From JAIBCC01 sp963763855 (GTDB taxonomy: Bacteria; Acidobacteriota; Blastocatellia; Pyrinomonadales; Pyrinomonadaceae), in NCBI GenBank assembly GCA_963763855.1, contig CAVXPU010000005.1, positions 2,356,001 to 2,420,000 of the forward strand: a DNA stretch of 64,000 bases, given 5' to 3'. Shown here piece after piece: positions 51,500 to 60,634 of this stretch (its first letter is position 1; each line of letters starts with the position of its first letter). The translations under genes were made by a program, and so were the position numbers. The notes under the pieces are model-generated. The model did no database searches, had not been told where the DNA came from, and worked only from the letters and a program-made list of their open reading frames with translations.

Positions 51500-52849
51500 T
51501 CATAAACCTGTCGGAAATGTTTCAAATTCCTCACCGGAATCCCATTCGGAGGTGCGTTCCAATGGCTCGACCGCCCGCGTTTCGTCAAAATGGATAACGG
51601 CATCAAATTGTCCTGAAAGCCGTGCGTAAAAATAATGACTCTGACGCTCGGTTTGAGGGCGATAAATTACCCCGATAGCACGTTCCAAAAGCGGCGAAGC
51701 CAACGCCAAAGCGGCTCTGCTTCCTTTTTTCATCAAAACCAAAAATCGCTCTAAGTTTAATTCGTGAAAAAGTTCTTCATAACTTCCTTCAAGTGCCGGG
51801 CGAACGCGTTTTCGTTCTGCAACACCGCCCCAATCGGTCGCCGCCGTTACCGTTCCCGAATATGTTGTAAAGCCGATTGATACAACATCGCGTCCATACT
51901 TTTGTCTGGCTAGCTGACCGACATTTAGCTCGCCGCGTTTGCCCATATCGGTTGCACGGGCATCGCCCAAATGCGAATTATGTTCCCAAACGACCATTTT
52001 CGCCGGCTTGGAATCGGCGGACAAATGAATTTTGAGTGCATCGAGCGTTTCTGCCATATGCCGATCACGCAAATTCCACGACGAAACATCGCTTCGATAC
52101 ATCATTCGATAATATCGTTCGGCATTTTTTACGAGGCGTGCGTTTTGCTCCGCATAAAAAAAGTCGTCACGTGCGACGAGTCCGTCCCGTCGTGCCAATT
52201 CGGAAGCACGGCGATTTAATTCAAGAAGCTGGCTGACAACTTGATCCTCGCACGATTCCATAAGTCCGATACCTGCGGCATAACCATAAGCCTGCGTATC
52301 AGAGCCGAAATGCTCAAAACACGAATAACGCTCACGTGCCCGCTTCGCACCCTCTGGATCAATTTTCTCGAGATAACTAAGAACCGCCTCAATCGAAGTG
52401 TGCAAACTGTATAGATCGAGTCCGTAAAACCCAACTTTCGCAGCATTTTGCGGCAAATCATCATTGTGTGTGCGAAGCCAGCCGATGAAATCCAAAATGT
52501 CCGCATTACACCACATCCACGAAGGAAAACGCTTAAAATCGCCCAACGCCTCAACGGCATCTGTGTCAACTCCATTACGACGCACATACCTATTGAGACG
52601 AAGGGCGTCTGGAAAGTCAGCTTCAACAGCAATCGCCGTAAAGCCTTTTTCCGTAATCAATCTTTTTGTAATTTGAGCCCGCTCACGATAGAATTCGTGA
52701 GTTCCATGCGAAGCTTCACCCAAGAGAACAAGACTTGCATCACCGATAAAATCGAGCAAAGGATCGTAATCGCTAATTTCGTTTGCACGTAATTCTATCG
52801 CTTCGCTACCGACAATATCCTTCACCAATATTGAATTTACGCCCGTCAT
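51500..52849 (-). CDS. Erythromycin esterase family protein
   Basis: A 449-residue protein. LVLLGEASHGTHEFYRERAQ and AIAVEADFPDALRLNRYVR are the N-terminal family blocks; KMVVWEHNSHLGDARATDMG holds the conserved E-H-N-S-H; MYRSDVSSWNLRDRHMAETL lies between. These residues form the catalytic and metal-interacting center in EreA/EreB and succinoglycan-biosynthesis relatives. Membership in this operon and its wide occurrence in stress islands argue against a primary role in macrolide resistance. It overlaps the radical SAM gene by 4 bases (ATGA). Confidence 0.85.
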   Translation of the reverse strand: MTGVNSILVKDIVGSEAIELRANEISDYDPLLDFIGDASLVLLGEASHGTHEFYRERAQITKRLITEKGFTAIAVEADFPDALRLNRYVRRNGVDTDAVEALGDFKRFPSWMWCNADILDFIGWLRTHNDDLPQNAAKVGFYGLDLYSLHTSIEAVLSYLEKIDPEGAKRARERYSCFEHFGSDTQAYGYAAGIGLMESCEDQVVSQLLELNRRASELARRDGLVARDDFFYAEQNARLVKNAERYYRMMYRSDVSSWNLRDRHMAETLDALKIHLSADSKPAKMVVWEHNSHLGDARATDMGKRGELNVGQLARQKYGRDVVSIGFTTYSGTVTAATDWGGVAERKRVRPALEGSYEELFHELNLERFLVLMKKGSRAALALASPLLERAIGVIYRPQTERQSHYFYARLSGQFDAVIHFDETRAVEPLERTSEWDSGEEFETFPTGL

Positions 52850-54333
52850 TTCGCCTCCTCAAATTCTTCGGTCAGCCGACGAAAATGGTAGCCCATCGCC
52901 GCCAAAACCATTGCGTAACTAAATCGCTTTCGATGATCTGCCAAAACGTGCCTGAAATATCGCCAGAATTCCTTTCTCTCTCGATCAAAAACTCCTAATT
53001 TCAAAACCAAACGGGTAAAGGCGACAATCTGATTCCTGAGACTGCCGAACTGAATTTCAACCGAATCCCGACCGATCCACCGCAGACAATCGAGAGCTCG
53101 CTTATAGTATTCACGCGGACTGTAAATCGTAGAAAGAATGCGTTTGTAGCCTTCTACGAGGCGTGCAGCATCCATTTTTGGAACGAAATTCAAAGAGCAA
53201 TCCGTGTTGTCGCCATTACTTTCCTGGACGAGCCTTCCTTCCCTTTTCAATCGTCGCCACAATTGAGTGCCCGGCAAGGCATTAAGCAAGCCAACCATTG
53301 CCAGCGGAATTCCGCTCTCGCCGATAAATTTTATTTGCTGCTCGAAAATGTCGCTCGGATCATTATCAAACCCAACGATAAAACCTGCCATCACCTCCAT
53401 CCCGTAACTTTGAATTTTGTGAACGGATTCCAGCAGGTCGCGTCTCGTATTTTGCCCTTTGTGGGCTTCCTTCAGACTTTCTTCAACCGGCGTTTCAATC
53501 CCCAGGAAAACTCGGCTAAAGCCAGCATCTTGCATCATTTGCAGCAATTGATCGTCTTCGGCAAGATTAACGCTTGCTTCCGTTATGAATGTAAAAGGAA
53601 AATTATTGAACCTCGACCATTCGATCAATTCGGGCAAGAATTTGCGGACGTTTTTCTTATTGCCGATGAAATTATCATCAACGATAAAAACCAATCCGCT
53701 CCATCCCGCGAGTTTAAGTGCATCAAGTTCGGCGAGCATTTGTTCGTTTGATTTCGTTCGCGGAACACGACCGTAGATCTCGATAATGTCGCAAAATTCG
53801 CACTGAAACGGACATCCGCGTGAGAATTGCACGCTCATTGCACCATATTGCTCAAGTTTGACGAGAGAAAAATCGGGGACGGGGGTGTTTGTTAAGTCCG
53901 GTTTACTCTCGGAGCGATAAACTCGAGCGGCTTCGCCTCGCTCTAAATCCAACAAAAACTGCGGCAAAGTTTCCTCAGTTTCACCAATAAAAATATGATC
54001 GGCATCAAGATCATCAAGCGATGTAGAAACGTATGGTCCTCCGACGACTACGCGTTTTCCAAGTTCCCGAGACCGTTCAATCACCTGATTCAAAGATTCT
54101 TTCTGGACGATCATCGCACTCAAAAAAACAATATCCGCCCAATCCAAATCAGTTTCTTCAAGTTTTTCGATATTTAAGTCAACGAGACGCCTTTCCCAAT
54201 TCTTGGGCAACATTCCCGAGATCGTCATCAAACCAAGCGGCGGAAATGCCGAACGTTTCCCTTCAAGCCTCAAAGCGTGTTTGAAACTCCAATAAGTAAG
54301 AGGAAATTCAGGATAAACAAATAATATTTTCAT
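52846..54333 (-). CDS. B12-binding-domain radical SAM protein with DUF4070-like C-terminus
   Basis: A 495-residue protein. Residues 1-150 resemble a cobalamin-binding domain (ILFVYPEFPLTYWSF, FPPLGLMTISGMLP, RVVVGGPYVSTSLDDLDADH), without the classic DxHxxG. The radical SAM core starts MSVQFSRGCPFQCEFCDIIE, with the CxxxCxxC cluster motif, and continues LVFIVDDNFIGNKKN and FSRVFLGIETPVEESLKEAH. The C-terminal 150 residues (SPREYYKRALDCLRWIGRD) look like DUF4070, shared with hopanoid methylase HpnP relatives. It may methylate a lipid or other unactivated carbon, but that is inference. The operon position is between the phosphoribosyltransferase and the esterase-family gene. Confidence 0.85.
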   Translation of the reverse strand: MKILFVYPEFPLTYWSFKHALRLEGKRSAFPPLGLMTISGMLPKNWERRLVDLNIEKLEETDLDWADIVFLSAMIVQKESLNQVIERSRELGKRVVVGGPYVSTSLDDLDADHIFIGETEETLPQFLLDLERGEAARVYRSESKPDLTNTPVPDFSLVKLEQYGAMSVQFSRGCPFQCEFCDIIEIYGRVPRTKSNEQMLAELDALKLAGWSGLVFIVDDNFIGNKKNVRKFLPELIEWSRFNNFPFTFITEASVNLAEDDQLLQMMQDAGFSRVFLGIETPVEESLKEAHKGQNTRRDLLESVHKIQSYGMEVMAGFIVGFDNDPSDIFEQQIKFIGESGIPLAMVGLLNALPGTQLWRRLKREGRLVQESNGDNTDCSLNFVPKMDAARLVEGYKRILSTIYSPREYYKRALDCLRWIGRDSVEIQFGSLRNQIVAFTRLVLKLGVFDRERKEFWRYFRHVLADHRKRFSYAMVLAAMGYHFRRLTEEFEEAK

Positions 54334-54338
54334 AGGAT

Positions 54339-55011
54339 TTACTCACCTGCAGATTTTGCATTTTCCGCCCGTTTCAGTAGTTCGAGAACTTCATCATCGG
54401 TCGTCTGATCAAAGTTTCGATACCACATCCCAACTCCAAAAAATGGCTCCGGAATCATTGCACAAATGCATAGATCGTCTGGTTTTTCTCGAATTCCATC
54501 GCAAACATCCTGCGAAGCGACCGGAGCCGCGGCGATTATTTGTTTGGGATTTAAGGTTCGAATGGCGGCAATCGCGGCTCGCATCGTGGCACCGGTTGCT
54601 AATCCATCGTCAACAATGATTACCGTTTTACCCAATAAATCCAGACTTTGCCGATCAGATCGATAAAGATTTTCGCGTCGCACAAGTTCCTTTTTTGCCT
54701 TTTCGATTACGCTTTCAATCGAATCACGCTGGCAAATTCAATTCACTGAGAAATGCCTCGTTGAAAACGGCAATACCGCCCGATGCAATTGCACCAAAAG
54801 CCAACTCTTCCTGCCCGGGAACCCCGAGTTTTCTGACTAAAAAAACATCAAGCGGCAAATTCAAAGCTTTCGCAACTTCAAAAGCTACCGGAACTCCGCC
54901 ACGCGGAAGAGCTAAAACCACCGCGTCTTTTCTGTTTTTATATTCAGAAAGTCTTGCAGCCAGAACTCTTCCGCCCGCTCCTCGGTCATTAAACCGTTCC
55001 AACATCAGCAA
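54339..55011 (-). CDS. Phosphoribosyltransferase domain protein, frame interrupted near base 54730
   Basis: The frame from 55011 gives MLMLERFNDRGAGGRVLAAR and ALPRGGVPVAFEVAKALNLP, DVFLVRKLGVPGQEELAFGA, then ends early at 54724. Homology continues in another frame from QRDSIESVIEKAKKEL to TVIIVDDGLATGATMRAA (the PRPP-binding loop) and WYRNFDQTTDDEVLELL at 54339. Removing one C of the CC near 54730 joins the two into about 224 residues. Such proteins are known with hydrolase or esterase-family partners, as here. Substrate unknown. The break is likely a sequencing error. Confidence 0.8.
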
Positions 55012-55014
55012 CCT

Positions 55015-56601
55015 CTATGCATACACTGTATGCGACCTCACCGAAACATCTTTGACCAATTCGGCGGTTTCAAAAACCGGAGCTTTTCGAGCAATATCGG
55101 CTTGTGCGACCATTCCGCATAAATCTCCGTTTTCATCGACAACGGCAACGCGTCTGATCTGATTTCGCTCCATTACCGCCACGCAATCTTCAATCGACAT
55201 ATCGGGTTTTACCGTCACAACGTTGTCTGTCATCACTTCGCCAACTGTCATATTCAGGGGATTTTTGTTGTGCGAAACGGTTCTGATCGTAATATCGCGA
55301 TCAGTAATCATTCCGATTGGTTTTTTGCTGCCTTCATTTTCGAATACGGGAATACAACCGCAGTCAAATTCATTCATCATCTGTGCAGCATCGTGCAAAC
55401 TTGCCGCTAACGTGCAACATGCTAGATCTTCCGACATAATTTCCTTTACTTTCATATCATTTCTCCTTTTTTTGCTTATATTTACCGCCGCATCATGTGG
55501 CAGCTTCCCTTTTTCGATATAGGTTTTCAAACGCAAGAAATCGTCATTGAGTTCGCTTTTCGGGTCACGGTTGAAAAGTCCGGCAACCATATGTCCGAGT
55601 TTCCCCGCGATTGGCTGATATTTCATCCCGAAATGCAGACGCGTTCCGCTTCCATTGGCTTGCTCAAGCCGCAGAAAACCACCTTCGCCATTTTCATTTT
55701 CGGCAGTTTTCCACCTGATCAATTCATTCGGCACAACTTCAGTTATTTCAGTTGTCCATTCAATCGGCTTCCCCGCTAAACCATCAACCTTCCATAAATA
55801 TTGCTTTTCGCCAATCGACTCAACGTTTTGAACGTGCGACATGAAAAACGGAAAATATTTCGGGTGCTTTAAAACCTCGAAAATTTTCTCGGGCGTAGCA
55901 TTGATCGCAATTGATTTATTTACTTCAATTACTTTTTTACTATTCGTCGCAATCAACTTGGTTAACGGTTTATTTGTTACGGAACGGGTTAAAAGCCCAA
56001 CGCCAACGGACGACAAAATCGAGGTTACAGCGTTTCTTTTTGCCAAACCCAAAAGTGCAAGTCCGCCGCCAGCCGTTGCAGCAATCGCCCGTATCGTTGG
56101 CGACCAATCCGTTTTATGATTCTCGATTTTTGCGGCTCGATTATTTCCCTGCAAAGACGAAATATGCTTGGCGGTTTCATGAACTTGGAGCTTGTTTTCA
56201 ATCTCTTTAACGCCGGAAACCGATGTAATACCTGCGATTACAGCTTCAACTTCCGTCGCCAGAATCAAACCGCTGACAGTTACTTTCCCGCCATCCACGG
56301 CAGTTCTAATCGCATGTGGATGAAGACTAATCCTTCCTAATTTTGCACGTATTCTGCCATATAATTGCTCATTCGTTACCGTTTCGCTCTCGAAAAGTTT
56401 CTCTGCTTCAAACCAAACTCCCTGAGCTCGATTTCGGGCATCAGCAGCTTTTCTGCCCAATTCCCGGTTGGCAACTTTTGAAAGATGAACAGCTCGATCC
56501 TTTACCAAAGCACGACGACGCTTTCCCCGATTCGGATCAAGGAAATACATCAATCCGACGCCTATTCCCAAAGTGCCTAACAAAGCTGCTGGATTTTTCA
56601 T
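55015..56601 (-). CDS. BON-SRPBCC-CBS protein; probably two genes joined by an indel
   Basis: The 528-residue frame holds an N-terminal membrane-associated start (AALLGTLGIGVGLMYFLD), a BON domain (EQLYGRIRAKLGRISLHPHA, then VTVSGLILATEVEAVIAGI), a hydrophobic stretch, an SRPBCC/coenzyme Q-binding type domain (SIAINATPEKIFEVLKHPKY) and, from 55455, two CBS domains (MKVKEIMSEDLACCTLAASL, MTDRDITIRTVSH, VVTVKPDMSIEDCVAVMERN). A full SD (AAAAGGAG) and ATG at 55455 precede the CBS part, and the neighbouring frame has a TGA just before it. This suggests that the CBS protein (146 residues) is a separate gene and that one indel near 55490 joins them. It is the first gene of the long sigma-54 operon. 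Confidence 0.75.
   Translation of the reverse strand: MKNPAALLGTLGIGVGLMYFLDPNRGKRRRALVKDRAVHLSKVANRELGRKAADARNRAQGVWFEAEKLFESETVTNEQLYGRIRAKLGRISLHPHAIRTAVDGGKVTVSGLILATEVEAVIAGITSVSGVKEIENKLQVHETAKHISSLQGNNRAAKIENHKTDWSPTIRAIAATAGGGLALLGLAKRNAVTSILSSVGVGLLTRSVTNKPLTKLIATNSKKVIEVNKSIAINATPEKIFEVLKHPKYFPFFMSHVQNVESIGEKQYLWKVDGLAGKPIEWTTEITEVVPNELIRWKTAENENGEGGFLRLEQANGSGTRLHFGMKYQPIAGKLGHMVAGLFNRDPKSELNDDFLRLKTYIEKGKLPHDAAVNISKKRRNDMKVKEIMSEDLACCTLAASLHDAAQMMNEFDCGCIPVFENEGSKKPIGMITDRDITIRTVSHNKNPLNMTVGEVMTDNVVTVKPDMSIEDCVAVMERNQIRRVAVVDENGDLCGMVAQADIARKAPVFETAELVKDVSVRSHTVYA
55455..55475 (-). promoter_or_regulatory. Internal Shine-Dalgarno and start of a CBS domain protein
   Basis: AAAAGGAGAAATGATATG on the minus strand: AGGAG, then ATG at 55455 in frame with the CBS domains, with a TGA in the adjacent frame. 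It looks like a genuine gene boundary. Confidence 0.6.
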
Positions 56602-56682
56602 TTTTTTTACTCCTTAAATAAGATTGCATTATTTTTCGCCGACTAAGCGACGGTTAAATTTCTTGTCGATAAATAGGTAGAC

Positions 56683-56696
56683 GCAAGACCCGTGCC
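56683..56696 (-). promoter_or_regulatory. Sigma-54 promoter of the long operon
   Basis: On the minus strand GGCACGGGTCTTGC, with exact GG-N10-GC spacing, about 80 bases upstream of the BON/SRPBCC gene. The next ten or so genes (56601 to 49042) are closely spaced or overlapping. Confidence 0.88.
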
Positions 56697-56759
56697 TTTT
56701 CAATTTTTGATAGTTTTAGAGTGTAAAGCCGCATAATGAAAGTCAGAAAAATTAGTTCA

Positions 56760-56775
56760 TGCGGAATTTCCCGCA
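56760..56775. promoter_or_regulatory. Putative activator-binding palindrome of the long operon
   Basis: TGCGGAATTTCCCGCA shares 13 of 16 bases with the palindrome at 60635-60650; centre about 95 bases upstream of the predicted sigma-54 start. Confidence 0.6.
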
Positions 56776-56820
56776 ACGCGTTGAGTAATCTTTCACACTT
56801 TCTACAGGAATTTGCGTCGC

Positions 56821-59241
56821 TCAAGCGGTCTTTGTCAGCTCGCCGGTATTCTTCTCAGCCGCAGCAATAACGAAAGCCGTTTTGATCGCCGAATCGGGAT
56901 TTAGCGAGATTGATGTAATTCCCTGCTCAACCAGCCATGCCGCGAAATTGGGCTTATCCGAAGGAGCTTGTCCGCAAATCCCAATCGGTTTTCCGGCTTC
57001 TTTTGCAGCTTTGATCGCCATTGAAATCATATCTTTCACCGCATTGTCCTCTTCGTCAAAAAGTCCGGAAATCGTTCCCGAATCGCGGTCAATTCCTAAA
57101 ATAAGTTGTGTTAGATCATTTGAACCAATGGAATATCCGTCAAATATTTCAAGAAAATCTTTCGCCCTGACAACATTTGAAGGAAGTTCGCACATCGCGT
57201 AAATTTCCAACCCATTTTCGCCTTGCTTTAAGCCATTTGCCGCCATTTCGTCGACTACTTTCCGTGCCTCTTTCACGGTTCGGCAAAACGGGATCATGAT
57301 CTTCAAATTGGTTAATCCCATTTCATCGCGAACCCGTTTCAAAGCCTCGCATTCCAAAGCAAATCCATCACGATAGCGTTCGTCGTAATAGCGGGAAGCT
57401 CCACGCCAGCCTAGCATTGGATTTTCTTCCGCGGGTTCAAATCCCGAACCGCCCAAAAGTTTCGCGTATTCGTTTGTCTTAAAGTCACTTGTTCTAACAA
57501 TTACGGGCTTCGGGTAAAATGCCGCCGTGATTTTTCCGAGAGCTTCCGCCAATCGACTGATAAAAAATTCCTTCGGATCGATTTCGCCAGCGTCAATGAG
57601 TTTTTTGTTAATTGCAGATTTTTCCGGTCCGATTTTCAACTCTGAAAACTTTGCGAGTGCCATGGGATGAACGCCGATATGATTGATAATAAATTCGATT
57701 CGGGCGAGTCCGATTCCATCATTTGGCAAAGCGGCAAGCTTAAAAACCTGCTCCGGATCGGCAACGTTAAACATTATTTTTGTATGAGTTTGCGGAAGAT
57801 TTGAAAAATCGATCTGCTTAACCTCAAAGTCGAGTTTTCCGCGATAAATATGCCCTTCAGCACCTTCCGCACAAGAAACTGTGATCTCATCACCGTCATT
57901 CAGAATTCCGGTGGCGTTTTGACAACCAACAATACAAGGCAAACCGAGTTCACGCGAAACGATTGCCGCGTGTGCAGTCCGTCCGCCACTATCCGTAACG
58001 ATCGCTGAAACCCTTTTCATCACGGGTTCCCAATCGGGATTGGTATGCGAAGCAACCAAGATGTCTCCTGCCTTTACCCTTCCTAAATCGGAAACATCAA
58101 ATGCTTTGCAAACTCGCCCAATCCCGATCTTATCGCCGACTGCCTGCCCTCTAACAATCGGCGTTGGTGGAATTTCTTTCAATTCATAACTTTCGGAAAA
58201 TGCGGACGGTTTCTTCGTAGAATGAACGGTTTCCGGTCTGGCTTGAACGATGAAAAGTTCTCCGGTTTTGCCATCTTTTGCCCATTCAATGTCCATCGGT
58301 TGGGCGTGTCCCGCAAGTTTTGTGTAATGTTTTTCGATCAGGCAAGCCCAACGTGCAAGCTGCAATACTTCGCTCATTGATAGTGAATACTTTTGTCTTT
58401 CAGCCTCGGCAACTGCCTCGCTTTTTGTCGCTTTTGTTCCCCCGGAATAAACGAGTTTGACTTCTTTTGATCCCAAATGACGATTGATTATTGAATTGTA
58501 GCCGTTCAACAAAGTCGGCTTGAAAACCAACCATTCGTCAGGCGTAACAATTCCTTGAACAACATTTTCGCCCAATCCATAAGAACTCGAAATTTGCACA
58601 ACATCACGAAAACCACTCTCAGTATCAAGCGTAAAGATCACTCCGGCAGAAGCCAGATCCGACCGCACCATTGGCTGCACGCCGACCGAAAGTGCAACGT
58701 CTAAATGATCAAAACCGAGCTGCGTTCGATAATTTATCGCACGATCGGTAAAAAGCGAGGCGTAACATTGATGGATCGCCCGCAGCAAAGATTCTTTTCC
58801 GCGAACATTCAAAAACGTTTCCGCCGCACCTGCAAAAGAAGCTTCAGGCAAATCTTCCGCAGTCGCAGAAGAACGAACCGCAAGTTCGGGTTCGTAGCCG
58901 AGCCTTTCGCACAATTTTTCGTATCCAGCCAGAAATGTTTCACGCAAATCAGGCGGCAATTCAGTCTCTAAAATCAAATTTCGGGCGGCAAAACCGCGGC
59001 TCTGCAATTCTTGTGTGTTTTCTATGTCAAAATCTGAAAGGATTTTCCGGAGTTTTTCCTCAATTTTCCCCTGCTTCAAGAAATATCTGAAAGCATTGGC
59101 AGTTGTCGCAAAACCGTTAAGAACATTTACGCCTTGCGGCTTCAGCGAATTGTAAAGTTCGCCGAGCGAGGCATTTTTCCCGCCGACAATTCCGAGATCC
59201 TTCAAGCTGATATCGGAAAAATCAAGTACATAATTACTCAT
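56821..59241 (-). CDS. ppsA: Phosphoenolpyruvate synthase (pyruvate, water dikinase)
   Basis: The ATG at 59241 is preceded by GGAGG (the frame also has a TTG one codon earlier). About 806 residues: PPDK-type ATP-grasp domain (LGIVGGKNASLGELYNSL, AVRSSATAEDLPEASFAGAA), phosphohistidine domain (TDSGGRTAHAAIVSRELGLP-C), and PEP-utilising TIM barrel (LGWRGASRYYDERYRDG, GSNDLTQLILGIDRDSGTIS, GICGQAPSDKP with the catalytic Cys). It converts pyruvate and ATP to PEP, AMP and phosphate. Placement in a stress island fits a shift to gluconeogenic or low-energy metabolism. It follows the hsp20 gene across a repeat element. Confidence 0.93.
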   Translation of the reverse strand: MSNYVLDFSDISLKDLGIVGGKNASLGELYNSLKPQGVNVLNGFATTANAFRYFLKQGKIEEKLRKILSDFDIENTQELQSRGFAARNLILETELPPDLRETFLAGYEKLCERLGYEPELAVRSSATAEDLPEASFAGAAETFLNVRGKESLLRAIHQCYASLFTDRAINYRTQLGFDHLDVALSVGVQPMVRSDLASAGVIFTLDTESGFRDVVQISSSYGLGENVVQGIVTPDEWLVFKPTLLNGYNSIINRHLGSKEVKLVYSGGTKATKSEAVAEAERQKYSLSMSEVLQLARWACLIEKHYTKLAGHAQPMDIEWAKDGKTGELFIVQARPETVHSTKKPSAFSESYELKEIPPTPIVRGQAVGDKIGIGRVCKAFDVSDLGRVKAGDILVASHTNPDWEPVMKRVSAIVTDSGGRTAHAAIVSRELGLPCIVGCQNATGILNDGDEITVSCAEGAEGHIYRGKLDFEVKQIDFSNLPQTHTKIMFNVADPEQVFKLAALPNDGIGLARIEFIINHIGVHPMALAKFSELKIGPEKSAINKKLIDAGEIDPKEFFISRLAEALGKITAAFYPKPVIVRTSDFKTNEYAKLLGGSGFEPAEENPMLGWRGASRYYDERYRDGFALECEALKRVRDEMGLTNLKIMIPFCRTVKEARKVVDEMAANGLKQGENGLEIYAMCELPSNVVRAKDFLEIFDGYSIGSNDLTQLILGIDRDSGTISGLFDEEDNAVKDMISMAIKAAKEAGKPIGICGQAPSDKPNFAAWLVEQGITSISLNPDSAIKTAFVIAAAEKNTGELTKTA

Positions 59242-59289
59242 CAAAGCCTCCTTTCCGGAGAAGTTACGTCAGATTTAAAAACCAATATC

Positions 59290-59379
59290 GTGTCAGTAGC
59301 CCGACTGTTAGGAGGGCTAACGTCTAAGAAAGACCTTCCTTACGGGCGGGCTACTGACACGCAAGCGGGCTACTGACAC
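59290..59379. repeat. Inverted repeat with three GTGTCAGTAGCCCG arms
   Basis: GTGTCAGTAGCCCG at 59290-59303 is followed by two tandem reverse-complement copies, CGGGCTACTGACAC, at 59347-59360 and 59366-59379. It separates hsp20 from ppsA. Confidence 0.75.
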
Positions 59380-59388
59380 AAGCGGAAA

Positions 59389-60013
59389 CTAGCTTCCGGT
59401 TATTTCCAATCGTCTGCCTGCATTTGCGAGCTTCGGTGCCTCAATAGAAACTTCCAAAACTCCATTATTCAAACTTAGCTTTGGCATTTTCGGTTTTTGC
59501 ACCTTCGGGAAGCGGAATTGCCCTATAAAAGCTTCCATACGAGCGTTCGCTGCGGTAGAAACCTTCGCCCTTTTCTTCCGATTCCTTCTTTCTTTCGCCC
59601 TGAAGGGTAAGACGATTTTTGTCAATTTCAATCTTCAAGTCTTCCTTGTTGATTCCCGGAAGATCTGCCCTCACAACGATTTGATTTTCGCGTTGAAATA
59701 CTTCAACTTGCGGAGTCCATTGATTTAAAAGATTCGTGCTTTCAGCAAAAAATGGTGATTCGTCGAACCAGGAAGATGTCGGTCTGAAAAGCTCATTTCC
59801 AAAAAATGGAGAACGAAATCTATTTCCGAGACCAAAATCAAGCATCATGTTTTCCATATCCTCCGCAAGACGACGCATCAACGTAAACGGACTCGTTTGA
59901 TTAATTCCCAATCCGATTTCGCTTTCACCGCGACGAATCGGCAAATTCGTAGAACCCGCTTGTTCGTTGGGTTTATTTAATGTTTCTTCTTTTTTTTGTT
60001 CTGCTTTTGCCAT
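59389..60013 (-). CDS. Hsp20 family small heat shock protein, frame interrupted near base 59466
   Basis: The frame from 60013 holds an N-terminal region (MAKAEQKKEETLNKPNE, RRLAEDMENMMLDFG, RSPFFGNELF) and most of the alpha-crystallin domain (WTPQVEVFQRENQIVVRADL, PGINKEDLKIEIDKNRLTLQ, GSFYRAIPLPEGAKTENAKA), but ends at a stop within FE. The rest continues in another frame, NGVLEVSIEAPKL to RRLEITGS at 59389. Removing one A from GAATAAT near 59466 restores the standard ACD end. The 625-base span is not a multiple of three, as expected for a single indel. The protein holds unfolded proteins, ATP-independently. Confidence 0.85.
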
Positions 60014-60082
60014 AATAATTACCTCCTTCTATGACTTTTGCCTTTTGTATCGGACGATTTGCCGATTTGTTTTATTGCCAAA

Positions 60083-60508
60083 TTAATTCTCGCCAACGCC
60101 CGTAATTTGCCGAATATTTATCCTAAAAACCGTCGCTTCTTGTTGTTTCAAATCACTTTCACTCAAAGATTCAACGGGAGTTAAACGTTCAAACGATTCG
60201 GAGAATTTCAGCAAAAGTTTTGACTTTTCTTTCGCATTCCTAATCTCCTGAAACTCCCCTAAGACGATTGCACTTTGCCAAATAAAATCAGATTTGATTT
60301 CCTCAACCTGCAAACAAACCTTCCCATTTGAACGCATCGCGGCAAGCTTTTTCCCTTCTAAACTATGAAGGTAAAGACTTCCGTCTATAAACAGAAAATT
60401 AATTGGAACAACATATGGCTCGCCACTTTCCAGCACACAAGCCAAATGACCGAATTTGCGTTCTTCCAATAATTTTTTCGATTCAACGGTACTGAGTTTT
60501 TCTATCAT
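60083..60508 (-). CDS. Pyridoxamine 5'-phosphate oxidase family flavoprotein
   Basis: The ATG at 60508 (MIEKLSTVESKKLLEERKFG) was chosen because AAGGAG lies 7 bases before it. About 141 residues of the split-barrel FMN-binding fold: FGHLACVLESGEPYVVPINF, LFIDGSLYLHSLEGKKLAAM, RSNGKVCLQVEEIKSDFIWQ, SAIVLGEFQEIRN. The family binds flavin or deazaflavin cofactors and may reduce substrates; its precise role is unknown. First gene of the unit with hsp20 and ppsA, 50 bases behind a predicted sigma-54 start. Confidence 0.8.
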   Translation of the reverse strand: MIEKLSTVESKKLLEERKFGHLACVLESGEPYVVPINFLFIDGSLYLHSLEGKKLAAMRSNGKVCLQVEEIKSDFIWQSAIVLGEFQEIRNAKEKSKLLLKFSESFERLTPVESLSESDLKQQEATVFRINIRQITGVGEN

Positions 60509-60569
60509 CAAAAAACTCCTTTTTTCTTGAGAGTTAAACTTCTCAAAATGTATCGACAACCCTTACAAC

Positions 60570-60583
60570 GCAATGCTCGTGCC
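60570..60583 (-). promoter_or_regulatory. Sigma-54 promoter of the oxidase-hsp20-pps unit
   Basis: On the minus strand GGCACGAGCATTGC with exact GG-N10-GC spacing and conserved TTGC. Confidence 0.85.
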
Positions 60584-60634
60584 GCTAAGATATCTTTGTT
60601 TTGGCGAGTTCTATTCGATTTATTGGGGTTTTGG

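Noticed and set aside
51500..52849. Calling the esterase-family gene a macrolide resistance gene
   Set aside because: Family membership is clear but the genomic context is a stress operon; no evidence for macrolide as substrate.
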